Source of the DNA: Strigops habroptila
Taxonomy: Eukaryota > Chordata > Aves > Psittaciformes > Psittacidae
DNA: 64,000 nucleotides
Assembly (NCBI RefSeq): GCF_004027225.2
Contig: NC_044278.2
Location: forward strand, 8,990,001 to 9,054,000
Reading direction: 5' to 3'
Shown here one piece after another: positions 25,889-36,947 of this stretch. Every line of letters begins with the position of its first letter. Position 1 is the stretch's first letter. The notes beneath the pieces were generated by a model that saw only the letters and a program-made list of their open reading frames with translations, was not told where the DNA came from and ran no database searches. A program made the position numbers and the translations under genes.

Positions 25889-28800
25889 ATAAAAACTCGG
25901 TGAGTGCCTGTTATCTACCTCAGTGGTTTAGGTGCCCATCTCTTCTCAGCTGTCCAGCATGGGGACATTCAGAGCCTGATGAATGGCACTTTTCCCCTGT
26001 GAGGACAGTGCTAGGACCAGGAAGCTGCAGCAGTACCCAACAGTACCTGTTGCTTAACATGTTATCTGAGTGAAGGAACACGTGTGATGAGTCTAGCCTT
26101 AAGTTCTCAGCAGCTGAGTAAGTCCAGTGGGAGACGGCATCTGTAGAGCTGTCATTCTTCCGTTTTGTGGGCAAACAGCTGAGTCTGGAATAGCCATGAG
26201 TGTGCCAATGACCCTACAGTGCTAATGGGGGCCTTGTTAACCCTGTTAGAAAGGTGGGTCATGAAAGGAAGTGGCTGTGTCCTCCCATCTGCACCACTGT
26301 TAGCTGGCTCTGTATGTTTCTCACCTATACAAGTCAGATTGAGGGTTTTGTGTGGGATCTCATCAGAGAATCATTCAAAGACCTTAACTTCAATAAAACA
26401 GGGAAGTCTGTCCAGGAGGAAGACATTTCTGAGAGCATATCATAACCTCAAATCCCTGTAGAGATGGTCAAATTTGAAGCTTCTTCCCAGACCACTAGGA
26501 GTACTCATCAGACACCATGATGTCCAACCAGTGGGGAGGTAAGCATCAACCTCAGATAAAGTCCATCTGCCATTTCTCCAGTCATTCAACCTTCCCGTGA
26601 GCTGAAGGCAGCCAGGTCAGAAGTTTAGGGTGTGCTTATACCCACTCTTTGCTAACCCCTTGTGTGGCAACTCTGCCTTGACCCATGGCTAACACTGAGC
26701 ATCTTTTCTTGGGCTGAACTGGCCATCACAACTCCAAGGCTCACAAGCAAAAGTACTCCTCTGGCAGAATGTGGAGCCAAGAAGCAGTGCTTTTCTAATG
26801 GGTGGCAAGTGTTCTTCTTTGTCACCACCCAAACCACCATGTACACACAGAGCAGAGCCCATTTTTCCCAAGACAGACAGGCTGTGGCTACCTTCTGCAT
26901 TCAGCTCAGCCTCAGGAAGCCAAAGGCGAACATCCGCATCTCCAAGGCTCAACCCAGTGAGCTCAACCTTTTCCACAGTGCAACCCTAGTGCAGTCTTAC
27001 AGAGGCACAGAAGAGTTGAAGTTCTCCCATACTCATTAGATACTGCTGATCTTCACCTCCCCTTTTTCCATCTACCCCGATTGGAAAATACTTTTCCAGC
27101 CCTGATAATTATTCTGTGCACCTCTCCTTCACAGGGAAAAATGGCACTTTCATAACATCATGTCCGACACTGGCACAGCAGAGCTGATTCCTCTTTTATG
27201 AGGGGCTTGACGCGGAGCCAGGGAAATCTCTCTGGCTCCTCTTTGATTCTCACTGTAGAGATCCAACTTACTCTTTTAAAGCTACACTCTTCATTCAGCA
27301 ATACCCTCTAGATTTTGTCAGTGTGGGGCAATTTTATCAGTGTAAACAAGGTTATGAGATTGAAAACTAAGTAGTTTTTTACTGGTGAAGAGATGGGTGG
27401 AAATTCCTTTTCCCCTTTGTTTTAGTGATGTTTTGGAAGAGGCTTAAATTACACCAAAAAGTCATTTATTCTAAAAGAATGCCTGAAGGGAACATAAACC
27501 AATAGCGCCTTAATTATGCTTATATGCTCATTTTGATTGCTTTAATGTTTCTAATTACAGTGGTAACACTACTTCTGTTTGACAAGCTGGGAAGACAATT
27601 TGGCTCAACCAAGGAAGCTGAAGCATGGGTTCTGGGAGATGTACATCACCTTCCAAAACGGCTTGCTCCTGCCAGCTTGGAAAGAGGATGCTCTCACTGG
27701 CGTTGTGTTATTTCAGCTTGTTCTTCCTTTGGGGCACTGATGGAGTAGTGTTTTCAATGACAGCGCAGTGGCAATGAAAATGATGCTATTGCCGCTTTTG
27801 GCAAGAAAACTTTGCGGGCATATGCAGAATCAGAGAAAATAAAGTTGAAAGAAACTGCAAAGAATGATCTCTGGAGAAGACAGTATCATTTTCAGTGTGT
27901 TCATCTAAACTTTTCGACAGGCAGAAGGCCCCGAGCCATTTATTCTTGTGCTTTATTACTATACCATTACTAAAGGCTTCTTAATGTCTAACCAGATCTT
28001 CCTTCTGTTTAAGCCAATTACATATTGTCCTATTCCCCAGGAGACACAGCACTGATTATTACTTGAAAGCATGTTAAGGCCAATACAAATTTAACAGTGA
28101 ACACTGGACTGTGAGCTATCTAAAGACTGATACTTACGTACATTTGGATGAAAGCCACAGCCTGGACAATTTTTAAGGGGTCTCCATAGACAGTATAAAG
28201 AGCTAAAAAACTTCACTCTGGAAAATATTAATCCAATTTCCATAGATGGCAGAGAAGGGTGGGAGCTTTTTCCTAATGCCTGCAAAGATGTTTCTTTTAC
28301 ATCCAGAAGAATGTTAATTCAGATCCCTTAATAACTTAGTCTGAACTACAACTTAATTGGCAAGCAACGACAATATTTATACCTTTGTCAATTTAGTTAT
28401 GAATAGCTGACTCCATTTGAATGTTAGAAAGCTTTGAGTTTGGTGCTGCCTAGATTCCTCTAGAGATATCCTGAGTAGCGGAATGACCTCTGTGGTGTTC
28501 TTTTCCAGCACATCCTAAGAAATGGTACCTCCAGTCTCCAAGGAAAAGGTCAGTGGGAAGAGGTTACGCCCAGAGCTAACAGCACACCAAACTAAAATCT
28601 ACTGCTAATTCAAGAGCTGGGCCAGTGCTAACAAACTAGAATGTACTACTCCATGCCATTCATGGTGAAGTAGAAGAGATCTTACAGACATTGACCCATT
28701 TCCAAAACTCAGCCTCTATAAAGCCAGCATCTCCTACAGCTGACAATCCTATTTCTCCCTCTATGCCACAGATACTGCTCCTGTGTATTGAAATTTGTGT

Positions 28801-31800
28801 ATTATTTCGTATGTCCCCAAACGCATTCCTCTCCATCACACTAATCCTACAGCAAGAACTGTATAATTGTTCGTGCCTTTCAGACCATGTATTTGGTGAA
28901 AAGGAGACTATGGCTGTACTTCTCTCCTATCTCCACCAATTTGTGAGAACCAGCTTGAATCAGAGCTGGCATCTTCATGTTATAAAATACCTCAGTGGAT
29001 TGTCTTCCAGGAATTGGATGTGGGAAGTGTTTCTAGTCTCTCAACTCCAAGATAGCAGTGCCCAAGATTTAGGCACATTGACATGGCTGGATAAAGTTTC
29101 TGTCACTGTGCTATTCCCTGCTGAGCCAAGACAGCCCATCTAAAAGAGCAACAAGGGCAAAGGAAGGGAGAAAACCCAGAAGACACAGAGTAAGGCTTTG
29201 GATAAGTATATCACTCTCTTTGTAATCAGTTCAACCCCATTTTTAGTCTTAGACTCAGACTCTGTATGTGCTCAGGTCCAAACACAGAAACCTCTTTATT
29301 TCCTTCTGAAAACACTGAACCCATGTCTTTAAAGGTCAGTGCTCCCTCTTCTTGGTTGATTCTCTAATGCCTTCTTTGATCTCATTCCAAGAAGCTTGCC
29401 AGTGTCCATCCTGCCCCCTTCCATCCGCCATCCACCCCTTCCTATCCCCTGGCTCCCTGTGTTCCAAGGAAAGCACATCAGGTCCGACTTCTGTAGGCAC
29501 CAGACTACTCCTGGCTCCGCAGAAAACAGCAGTTATTCAGAGTGAGCAGGAGCATGCGCTTGTCCAAAGCCCTGCAGGTTAGGACATTCATGAAAGTTAA
29601 GGTAAATTAACCAAAGATGTGAAATGAATGCACATGAATTAAAGCAGATTAAGTCCTGCATGGATATTCAGAGATAAAGTGACCTTGCTTTGCTATTGTT
29701 TAATTGTCACCATAGTGAATTGAGGCCATTTTCCAGCTGTATCAGAGTACCCACACAGAAGTTTAATGCACTTCGACTTCTGCACATTAACTCACACCTC
29801 ACACTAATTTCTCTTAACTCCCCATGTAAACAAGACCTCAGACGACTGGGGTTTTTTTTCCTCTTTCATGTAACAGTTCACTTTATCACAAAGTGAATCA
29901 TGTTGGAGAACACTATTTGCAGTGAATTTTCCCTCAGTTGTGCCTGCAGTGACATCTTTGTTGTGAATTGCTGTAGAACTTCTCTCCCTGTCTAAGCTTG
30001 TCTGCTTTTTTCCTCTTTGAAACAGCTATATTGAAAAAGAGTATAATTAGTAAAGCAGCATCCCTCCACCAGGCAGATAGGGAACTGCTGGCCTGGTCTA
30101 TAGGTGGGGTATGGATGTGAGCCAGGGAGATTAACTGCCAGGGTCTGGGTCACACAGGACATCTGCAGCTGAGCAGAGAAACTGTCTAAACCCAGGCCTC
30201 TTTTGCCCCCCTGGAAACATCTTTTCTCCTTCCCTCAGTGGATTTTTCCTCATTAGAAATAGTCGATGAGCTTCTTCAAACCTCAGGATCATGCCAGTTG
30301 TGTGGGAAAGAAAAAAGAGAAAAATCACTGCCATCTGCATGCCTCCCATGCAGGGACAAATCTTTCCCTGTTTTCCTCCACACTCCCTCCCCTTTTTACT
30401 TAAGAGCAGTAGGAGACCTTCACATTAAGATACTGAACCCATCACAGTTGGAACAGACAAAGCCAGAGTGAGGAGGGAGGTGATGGAGGCTGAGACAATG
30501 TATTTTTAGTCATTTCAATGAATTATGGAGACGTGAAGTTGATAATTTATTGAAGAAGGGAAATGGGGGACTCTATGTAAATGTTTTCAGATGAATAATT
30601 AATGTGCCTCTCTAGCATCAGGGGGTCTTTAATTAAAGCCTCTGTTAAAGAAGGCAAGGCAGACGGGCCCGGCTCCTTGCAGCAGCTAATTGCACCTTTC
30701 CTATGTACAGCTACGATTCCAAGATGAAGCATCATTTGCATCAATAAAGAAGGACAGATCCCACCTAAGGTGAGTGGCAGGAGGCTGCGGAGACCTGCCC
30801 GGTGACCCCAGGACCGAGGTGGTTTGCATTACATTTTCAATCAGCTTGGCATACAGGCCAAATAGGGGGTGTAGGGAAGTGAGGACAGAGGGGGCACTTC
30901 AGCCACAAGGCTTTGAGGAATGCAGAGGACCTCTCACAACCATCTGTGGATTACAGCCTCTTCAAGGGGACCTACTGACAGGGTTATCCAGGGTCTTGCT
31001 GTATCTTGTGTGATACATTTGCCTTCCAAAAGCCTGCCCCATACCATGCTTGCCTCCCCATCCCATGGTGAAAGATGGGTTTGCAGCAGAGGCGAGCACA
31101 GCAAAAAGTGTCCTTATCCCCAGCATCCTATATAGGCACCACCGCCTCAGGTTAACATCACGCCTGGTGTCTTCCTTCCTTCAGGGATCTCACAGCTGAT
31201 GGGGAGAGGATTGGATGAAGGCTCGCTATGGACTCAGTCAGAACAGAGCTTCCCTTCCTTCTCATGCTATGTGACGGTGAGAGCCAGCTGAAGCCTTCTC
31301 CCCCACAAGGACTGGGCCTCCTAGGAGGTCTATGGTTATTTCCCAAGGGAATATATAAAACCGTAATAGTTTCAGGAATTAGCATGGGACAATCAAGGAA
31401 TGACAGAAGTTGCCCCCGTTAATGCCACTGAGGAGCGTCAAGTATAATCCCAAATTCGGCTTATTTAAACTCCCAGGGAACAGCAGGTAAGTTTCCAAAC
31501 AGGGGACTAAGTCTTGTTTTTCTGGAGAATGCTGTCTAAATTAGACACAGATTAATTAGTTTTGACACCTTGGCAAAGCAGCAGTATCTCACATTTCCAT
31601 TCACCATCAGTAACATTTGTGATAATGTTATAAAGTGAGGGAACAAGAAAGGGACAGCTGGAAGTTTATTTTTAATAGGAAGGGTTAAATCTAAAGTAGG
31701 CTAAACAGGTTCCCAAAGCAAATCTGTCCAAGCACAGAAGCTAATAACATGTTCCTTTCCTGCCTTGCCAAAGATGTGGCTGAAGGAGACCTCAAGGGGT

Positions 31801-34800
31801 TATCTAGCCCATGCCAGGCATCTGTGAAAGAGGTTTGCTTAACCTGCTACAGGTATCTCCCCACTTTCTGAAGTCATACCTGAAGCACTCCCTTTTGGCA
31901 CTGAGCACAAAGATAATCTGGAGAGCATTCCCTCAAGAAAGATCACTCTGATTTCTGCAAGCACCTTGGTTCCCAGGAAAGCCTGAATCTTTGGGGTTGT
32001 GAGCGTGTGTTTTCTGTTTGCTCTGAACAGGTCTGACATGCTCCTGCGAGCTCAGTGATGGTTTGCTGCTGTGTTTTGTGGAGGCGAGCGCTGCCGGAAG
32101 GTCTTAGAGGATACACTGGGAGCCCTTGCGAGCACCTACGAGGTTCTGCTGCTCTCTGCTGGGAGATGCGGGCAGAGCCCTTGCAAGAGGCCGTACTGAG
32201 GGAATAGCTGGATTTGGCTTGGTCTCTGCACACCAACACTCAAAGCAGTCTATACAAGAGCAGACACCTGAGTGCTCCTATATATCACTGTCAGAAGTGG
32301 GCGCCCATCAAAGGCTGCTGGTGTGGGAGCAGTCTGGGTGCAAGCCAGCAGCCCTGGCCACCTCTCTTCCCCTCTCACGCAGCATTCCACCTCTACCTCA
32401 TGCAGGAGCTGGCTTCCTCACATTGCTCTGATGCACTTACATCTGCTCTCCTCCCAGCCTGTAATGCAGTTCACATTCTCAGGAACAGAGGGCAGGGAAG
32501 CCACCCCATCATACAGGTAAGGAACCAACATGCAGGGCAACCACACACGCCTTCCAGAGTCATAGGTTGGCACGTGAATGAAGCAAGACGTCTCAGCATC
32601 TCCCTCACACCCTGTCTTTTTGATCATTGCTCTGTGCCACAAAGCTTCTCTTTGCTCACTGAACCTCAAGAAGGCTTTAACTACATCTGCAAACTGTGCA
32701 AAACCACAGGCCCGAGGTTCTCGGAGCCACTGCATGGAGGGAACCATGTGGCCATGGATCTATCCTCATGGATCGCATAGCAGGTGAGCTACCTGCTCAC
32801 CAGTCTGCTCCAGCAACCTCAGCCTGGGAGAAAACTCAAGCCCTGGCAACAGCTCCAGCACAAAGGAAGGGGACTGGTGCTGACCAAGGCCCTCTGCCCC
32901 TTTAAGCAATGATGTTTGATTTTCCAGTGTGTTTCATCTCATGCATCCCATTAGGATTTTCAAGTACTGGATGAGGTGACAGGAGTTTAAGATTTGGCTA
33001 TTAGATAGATATATATATTTACAGTTCAATAAGATGAGAAGAAATATTCAAAGTGAACAGACTGCAGAAAGTGATTTGTTCCAACTCTTCACTGCAGACT
33101 TGCAAGAAACCAATCAAAGAGGCTCAGGAGTGGTTTGAGTGTAATTTATTAACCCAAAAGGGGCCGCATTGTTAACCAACATTATTTATAGTGAACAGCT
33201 CAACCATCTCTACTGAACAACTGCGTGATACTGCAGGAACAAATGCAATGAGTTACTACACAGATAGGACATAACCAGCAGCAGATCTTTGTTACAGCTG
33301 TTAGAAAAAGTGTCCCCAGGAGACAGACACTGAATCTCTAATGGCTATCTTATTTCTCTGACAATTTATGTAAGTTTTAACTTAACAGCAGGAATGATAG
33401 CCACCGTTACACAGTGACTCCCAATAAAGGAGCGTATTGCTGATCTGCAGCTGGTGTTTTCTTATTTATTTCAAAGTCTTTAAGTTCCAGACTTAGCATA
33501 TGGTGCCATATAAATAATGATATAATAATACGGTTTTGCTTTCCATGTGCCTGGCTAGAAAAAAAAGCCATGTGATTTATGTTACATGAGCATTGTATTT
33601 AAGGCATTATTTTGCTCCGAATTTTTAATGCATTTAAAACGCATCTTCTGCTTTTTGTAATCTGTTCTTTTGAAAGAATAAACAGAGCAGTGATGCTTAT
33701 TTAATGGAGTCATTCATCTTACTTTCTTGTACAAAATCCTAGCTTTCCAGCCCCAGCAGCCAGAATCCTGCAGTAGGCAATGGGATTGGAAATGGAGAGA
33801 TCTGCTGTTTACCAATGAGGCACAGATGAAAGGAAGACATAGGGCTCAAGATTTACCCACAGCAGGACACTATTTGAAGCCAGCAGGCAGCTGAGAACTG
33901 CTTAGTCCTGTCCAATAAAGGGTAGAGAGGAGAAACCCATGGGAGAAGTTCTGCAGGGAGTCATGCTGTGGAGAAAACATCACCGGGATGGTTCAGCACA
34001 CTCAACTGAAAGCAAATGCCTACTTCAGTTAAAACTAACTGCAGTTACTGGAGCAAACATCACCCCCTTGAAGTATGACAGGGATGTAACAGTTTACAGC
34101 TTTCCTTTCAGAAATATCTGGGAATTTCCCTGGATTAGGGAAGGGAACATCTCCTAACTCACACCTCAGCTGTTTCTCGACACTGCTGTCTTAGTTTCCG
34201 GACTGTCTGGCAGAAAGACCTCATCAAGCAAGAACTTCTTCACAGCTTCAAGGATTGCAAATGTGAGTTTAAATGTGCACAGATCACTGCAGAGCAACAG
34301 AGTATTTCTAAGGGGTTACAAGACAAACCAGTGAATATTTTGCCTACAGACTTAAGCCTGCTCCATTGGTCCGCAGCTCCTAAAAGAAATATGTCAGGGT
34401 CCACAAATCAAAGACTCACAATCCCAAACACCATGCAGTATACTGTACCCTCTCCCATCATTTGAGGATGGGGATAATCAGTGGAGGTTGAAGAAGCTGG
34501 AACCTGAAATTTCCCCAACAATCCACCCAGCCAACTGCCTGAGACCCTTCAATGATTTTACAGATTTCACCCAGCATCTTTCAAGATCTTTCCAAGTGAA
34601 CACAGACTAAATAAACCCCAAAACAACCCACACTCAAAAAGCCAGCAGTCCCATGCTGTCCAGAACCATTGCAGTGACATGGGAAAGTGGGAAAGGCAAG
34701 ATGGGCTCAGAGGAGTTGAGGAATAACCTGGCATCCCATGAGTGCAAACAGCAGTGCTCCAGTGCAAGATGATCTGAGTGGTCAGCCCAGCTGAGGATAC

Positions 34801-35343
34801 AGACAACACTGTCATGAACCTACTATTGGGGAAGCTGTTTCTCTTAAAAGGTAAACAGCATAACCTGAAAAACACACACAAACTGAGCTGCTCTGAATGG
34901 AAGTGACATCTGTTAGTTCAGCACAGGGTTCGAAGAAATCCTGTATCTCCCTCTCTTTCACCCCCCATGGCAGTTTCAGCCACTCATGTTTCAATCCCAG
35001 CTCTTGTCACACTAGAGGCATGAACCAGAGTATTTCAGAAGCTGGTTACTGTGGAAACCCAGTGCAGCTTTTATCCTTATTCCTTTCATCTCCTCTTTGG
35101 GGGAAACTGGCAACGTGTTTATTTGCTTTTTCTGATGAAGTTCATCACACCAGCACACCAACTGTCAAGGTCTACGGAGAAGTGAGGACAGAAAAAAGTG
35201 CTTCTCACATGGACATGTATGTAAATATTTCTCTCAGTACTCTATCACCCTACCTCTGGCTTCTCCGCTTCTCTTTACAAGCTAATAGACCTATCCTTTT
35301 CCAACTGACCCAACACATACAGCTTGTCTCAGCTCTTCCCCTA
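25889..35343. other. Gene-free stretch with candidate conserved elements
   Basis: No exon, RNA gene or CR1 was found. Two AT-rich sections, 30491-30765 and 33440-33710, look unlike their surroundings. Other frames (up to 188 codons at 32214-32780, with overlapping frames on both strands) carry no domain and no splice context. Confidence 0.5.
30491..30765. promoter_or_regulatory. Candidate enhancer-like conserved non-coding element
   Basis: Within 275 bases there are a homeodomain-type TAATTA (30596-30601), the perfect palindrome CTTTAATTAAAG (30627-30638), a GCAGCTAATTGC-type site near 30680 and an octamer ATTTGCAT (30734-30741). Such clustering is typical of deeply conserved vertebrate enhancers. 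Conservation itself cannot be seen from one sequence. Confidence 0.3.
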
Positions 35344-35746
35344 CAAGCTGAGAAAGTTGGGGCTGTTCAGCCTGGAGAAGAGAAGCTGCATAGAGACCTC
35401 AGAGCAGCTTCCAGTGTCTGAAGGGGGCTACAAGGATGCTGGGGAGGGACTCTGCATCAGGGACTGTAGCGATAGGACAAGGGGGAATGGGTTTAAACTG
35501 AAACAGGGGAAGTTCAGGTTGGATATAAGGAAGAAATTCTTTACAATGAGGGTGCTGAGGCGCTGGCACAGGGTGCCCAGAGAAGCTGTGGCTGCCCCAT
35601 CCCTGGCAGTGTTCAAGGCCGGGTTGGACACAGGGGCTTGGAGCAACCTGCTCTAGTGGAAGGTGTCCCTGCCCATGGCAGGGGGTTGGATCTAGATGAG
35701 CTTAAAGTCCCTTCAACCCAAACCAGTTGGGATTCTATGATTCTAA
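35344..35746 (+). repeat. CR1 retroposon, 5'-truncated
   Basis: About 400 bases from CAAGCTGAGAAAGTTGGGGC and CTGTTCAGCCTGGAGAAG through GTGCTGAGGCGCTGGCACAG to GGGATTCTATGATTCTAA. It ends about 70 bases before the proposed TEX55 3' splice site and so lies in the upstream intron or promoter side of that gene. Confidence 0.95.
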
Positions 35747-35767
35747 GCCTCCTCACTACCATGGAAC

Positions 35768-35815
35768 TACTAACAGGTCCAACATGGGCAAAATGCTCCC
35801 CTGTGTCCTCCACAG
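35768..35815 (+). promoter_or_regulatory. Strong 3' splice site upstream of TEX55 exon
   Basis: A perfect branch-point word TACTAAC (35768-35774) is followed by a pyrimidine-rich run (CTCCCCTGTGTCCTC) and CACAG ending at 35815, 42 bases beyond the branch adenosine. Apart from one AG directly after the branch word there is no AG in between. This fits an acceptor for an exon beginning at 35816, implying a further upstream, probably non-coding, exon that I could not locate. Confidence 0.55.
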
Positions 35816-35900
35816 AGCGTGGTAAGGCTGAAAGGATCCTGGAGCTCACAGTGAAGTGACTCAACTCCCTGCAGAACCAAAGGCCAGCGCAGGCTGAGCT

Positions 35901-36947
35901 ATGGGCGACCCTCCATGGCAGCCCTCGCTTGCACCAGCCCACAGGCAGCCGGAGGCACCCGCAGAGGGCTCGCTGGCTGCTGACACGCACCGGGAGACCT
36001 CTGTAACTGCTGCAGGGGGGAATAACACCAGTGGCGGCCAGTACCGAGACCAGGACCAAGACCAGGACTAGGACCAGGGCCAGGATCAGGATCAAGACCA
36101 GGACCAGGGCCAGGATCAGGATCAGGATCACGGGCAGGGGCAGGGGCAGGGGCAGGACCAGGGCCAGGATCAAGATCAGGACCAGGACCAGGGGCAGGGC
36201 CAGGACAAGGATCAGGACCAGGATCAGGACCAGGACCAGGACTGGGACCACCAGGATCAGGACCAGAACCAGGATCAGCACCAAAACCAGGACCAGGACC
36301 AGAACCAGGATCAGCACCAAAACCAGGACCAGGATCAGGATCAGGACCAGGACCAGGATCAGGACCAGGATCAGGATCAGGACCAGGACCAAGATCAGGA
36401 CCAGGGCTAGGACCAGGACCAGAACAGGGACCAGGACCGGGACCAGGATCAGGACCAGGACCAGGATCAGGACCAGGACAAGGATCAGGACCAGGACCAG
36501 GATCAGCACCAAGACCAGGGCCAGGATCAGGATCAGGACCAGGGCCAGGACCGGGATCAGGACCAGGACCGGGATCAGTACCAAGACCAGGACCAGGACC
36601 AGGATCAGGACCAGGACAAGGACCAGGACCAGAAGGACCAGGACCAGCATCAGGACCAGGATCAGGACCACGGCCAGGACCAGGACCAAGATCAGGACCA
36701 GGACCAGCACCAAAACAGGGACCATGACCGCGACCAGGACCAGGACCGTGCTCACGTGACCCCGCGCCACCCCGCCGCCACTCCCGCCCTGCCCCATGAT
36801 GGCCGCGCTGCCCACGTGACCCCGGCAGCACCCCGGCTGCCGGCGACAAAGGCTGGCGGTTTCCCTGGCAACCGCTCCGGCGTCTTCCGCCTCCTCCGCC
36901 GCCTACGGCGAGCGACGAGCGGCACAAGAGTCCGGCGCCGGGGCAAG
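35901..36947 (+). CDS. TEX55: Proposed TEX55 large first coding exon with (Asp-Gln)n domain, two in-frame TAGs
   Basis: From ATG 35901 (good context, G at -3 and +4; in-frame TGA just upstream at 35895) the frame reads MGDPPWQPSLAPAHR..., about 49 non-repeat codons, then about 117 hexamers as alternating Asp-Gln, then an Arg/Ala/Pro-rich tail, ending at CAAG/GTGAAG (36947). That donor is phase 0, matching the acceptor at 37668. The exon would be 349 codons; with the later exons 478, near the roughly 530 residues of mammalian TEX55, whose N-terminal part is, as I recall, also a repetitive D/Q/R-rich disordered region starting with a Pro-rich segment. Two TAG codons (36069-36071, 36408-36410) each replace an expected CAG. 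They may be true disabling changes, polymorphism or consensus error in a hard repeat. The tail lies in a CpG island, so it could instead be untranslated. No joined protein is proposed as functional. Confidence 0.5.
36048..36749 (+). repeat. Hexanucleotide tandem repeat (GACCAG/GATCAG)n, 117 units
   Basis: About 700 bases of a 6-bp unit, mainly GACCAG and GATCAG, with GGCCAG, GGGCAG, GACCAA, AACCAG and CACCAA variants. The register shifts by three bases at about 36249-36254 and 36633-36635, and I found no 1- or 2-base shift. Because the unit is a multiple of three, long frames open on both strands (Arg-Thr on plus; Val-Leu and Gly-Pro on minus). The commonest variant (C/T in the third base of GAC/GAT, about 30 cases) and CAG/CAA are silent only in the plus-strand Asp-Gln frame. 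Confidence 0.95.
36753..36824. promoter_or_regulatory. Paired E-box motif CACGTGACCCCG
   Basis: The 12-mer CACGTGACCCCG occurs at 36753-36764 and again at 36813-36824, 60 bases apart. The first is within TCACGTGAC, the symmetrical core bound by USF and MITF/TFE-type bHLH-zip factors. The exact duplication beyond the core suggests either function or a local duplication. Confidence 0.5.
36859..36872 (+). promoter_or_regulatory. RFX X-box-like motif
   Basis: GTTTCCCTGGCAAC matches the palindromic X-box GTTGCCATGGCAAC at 12 of 14 positions, with an intact GGCAAC half-site. RFX factors switch on ciliary and sperm-flagellum genes, which suits TEX55. It sits 75 bases before the exon donor. Confidence 0.5.

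Noticed and set aside
32214-32780. 188-codon plus-strand frame
   Set aside because: Overlapping frames exist on both strands, no domain or signal is recognisable, and no splice sites or CpG island accompany it.
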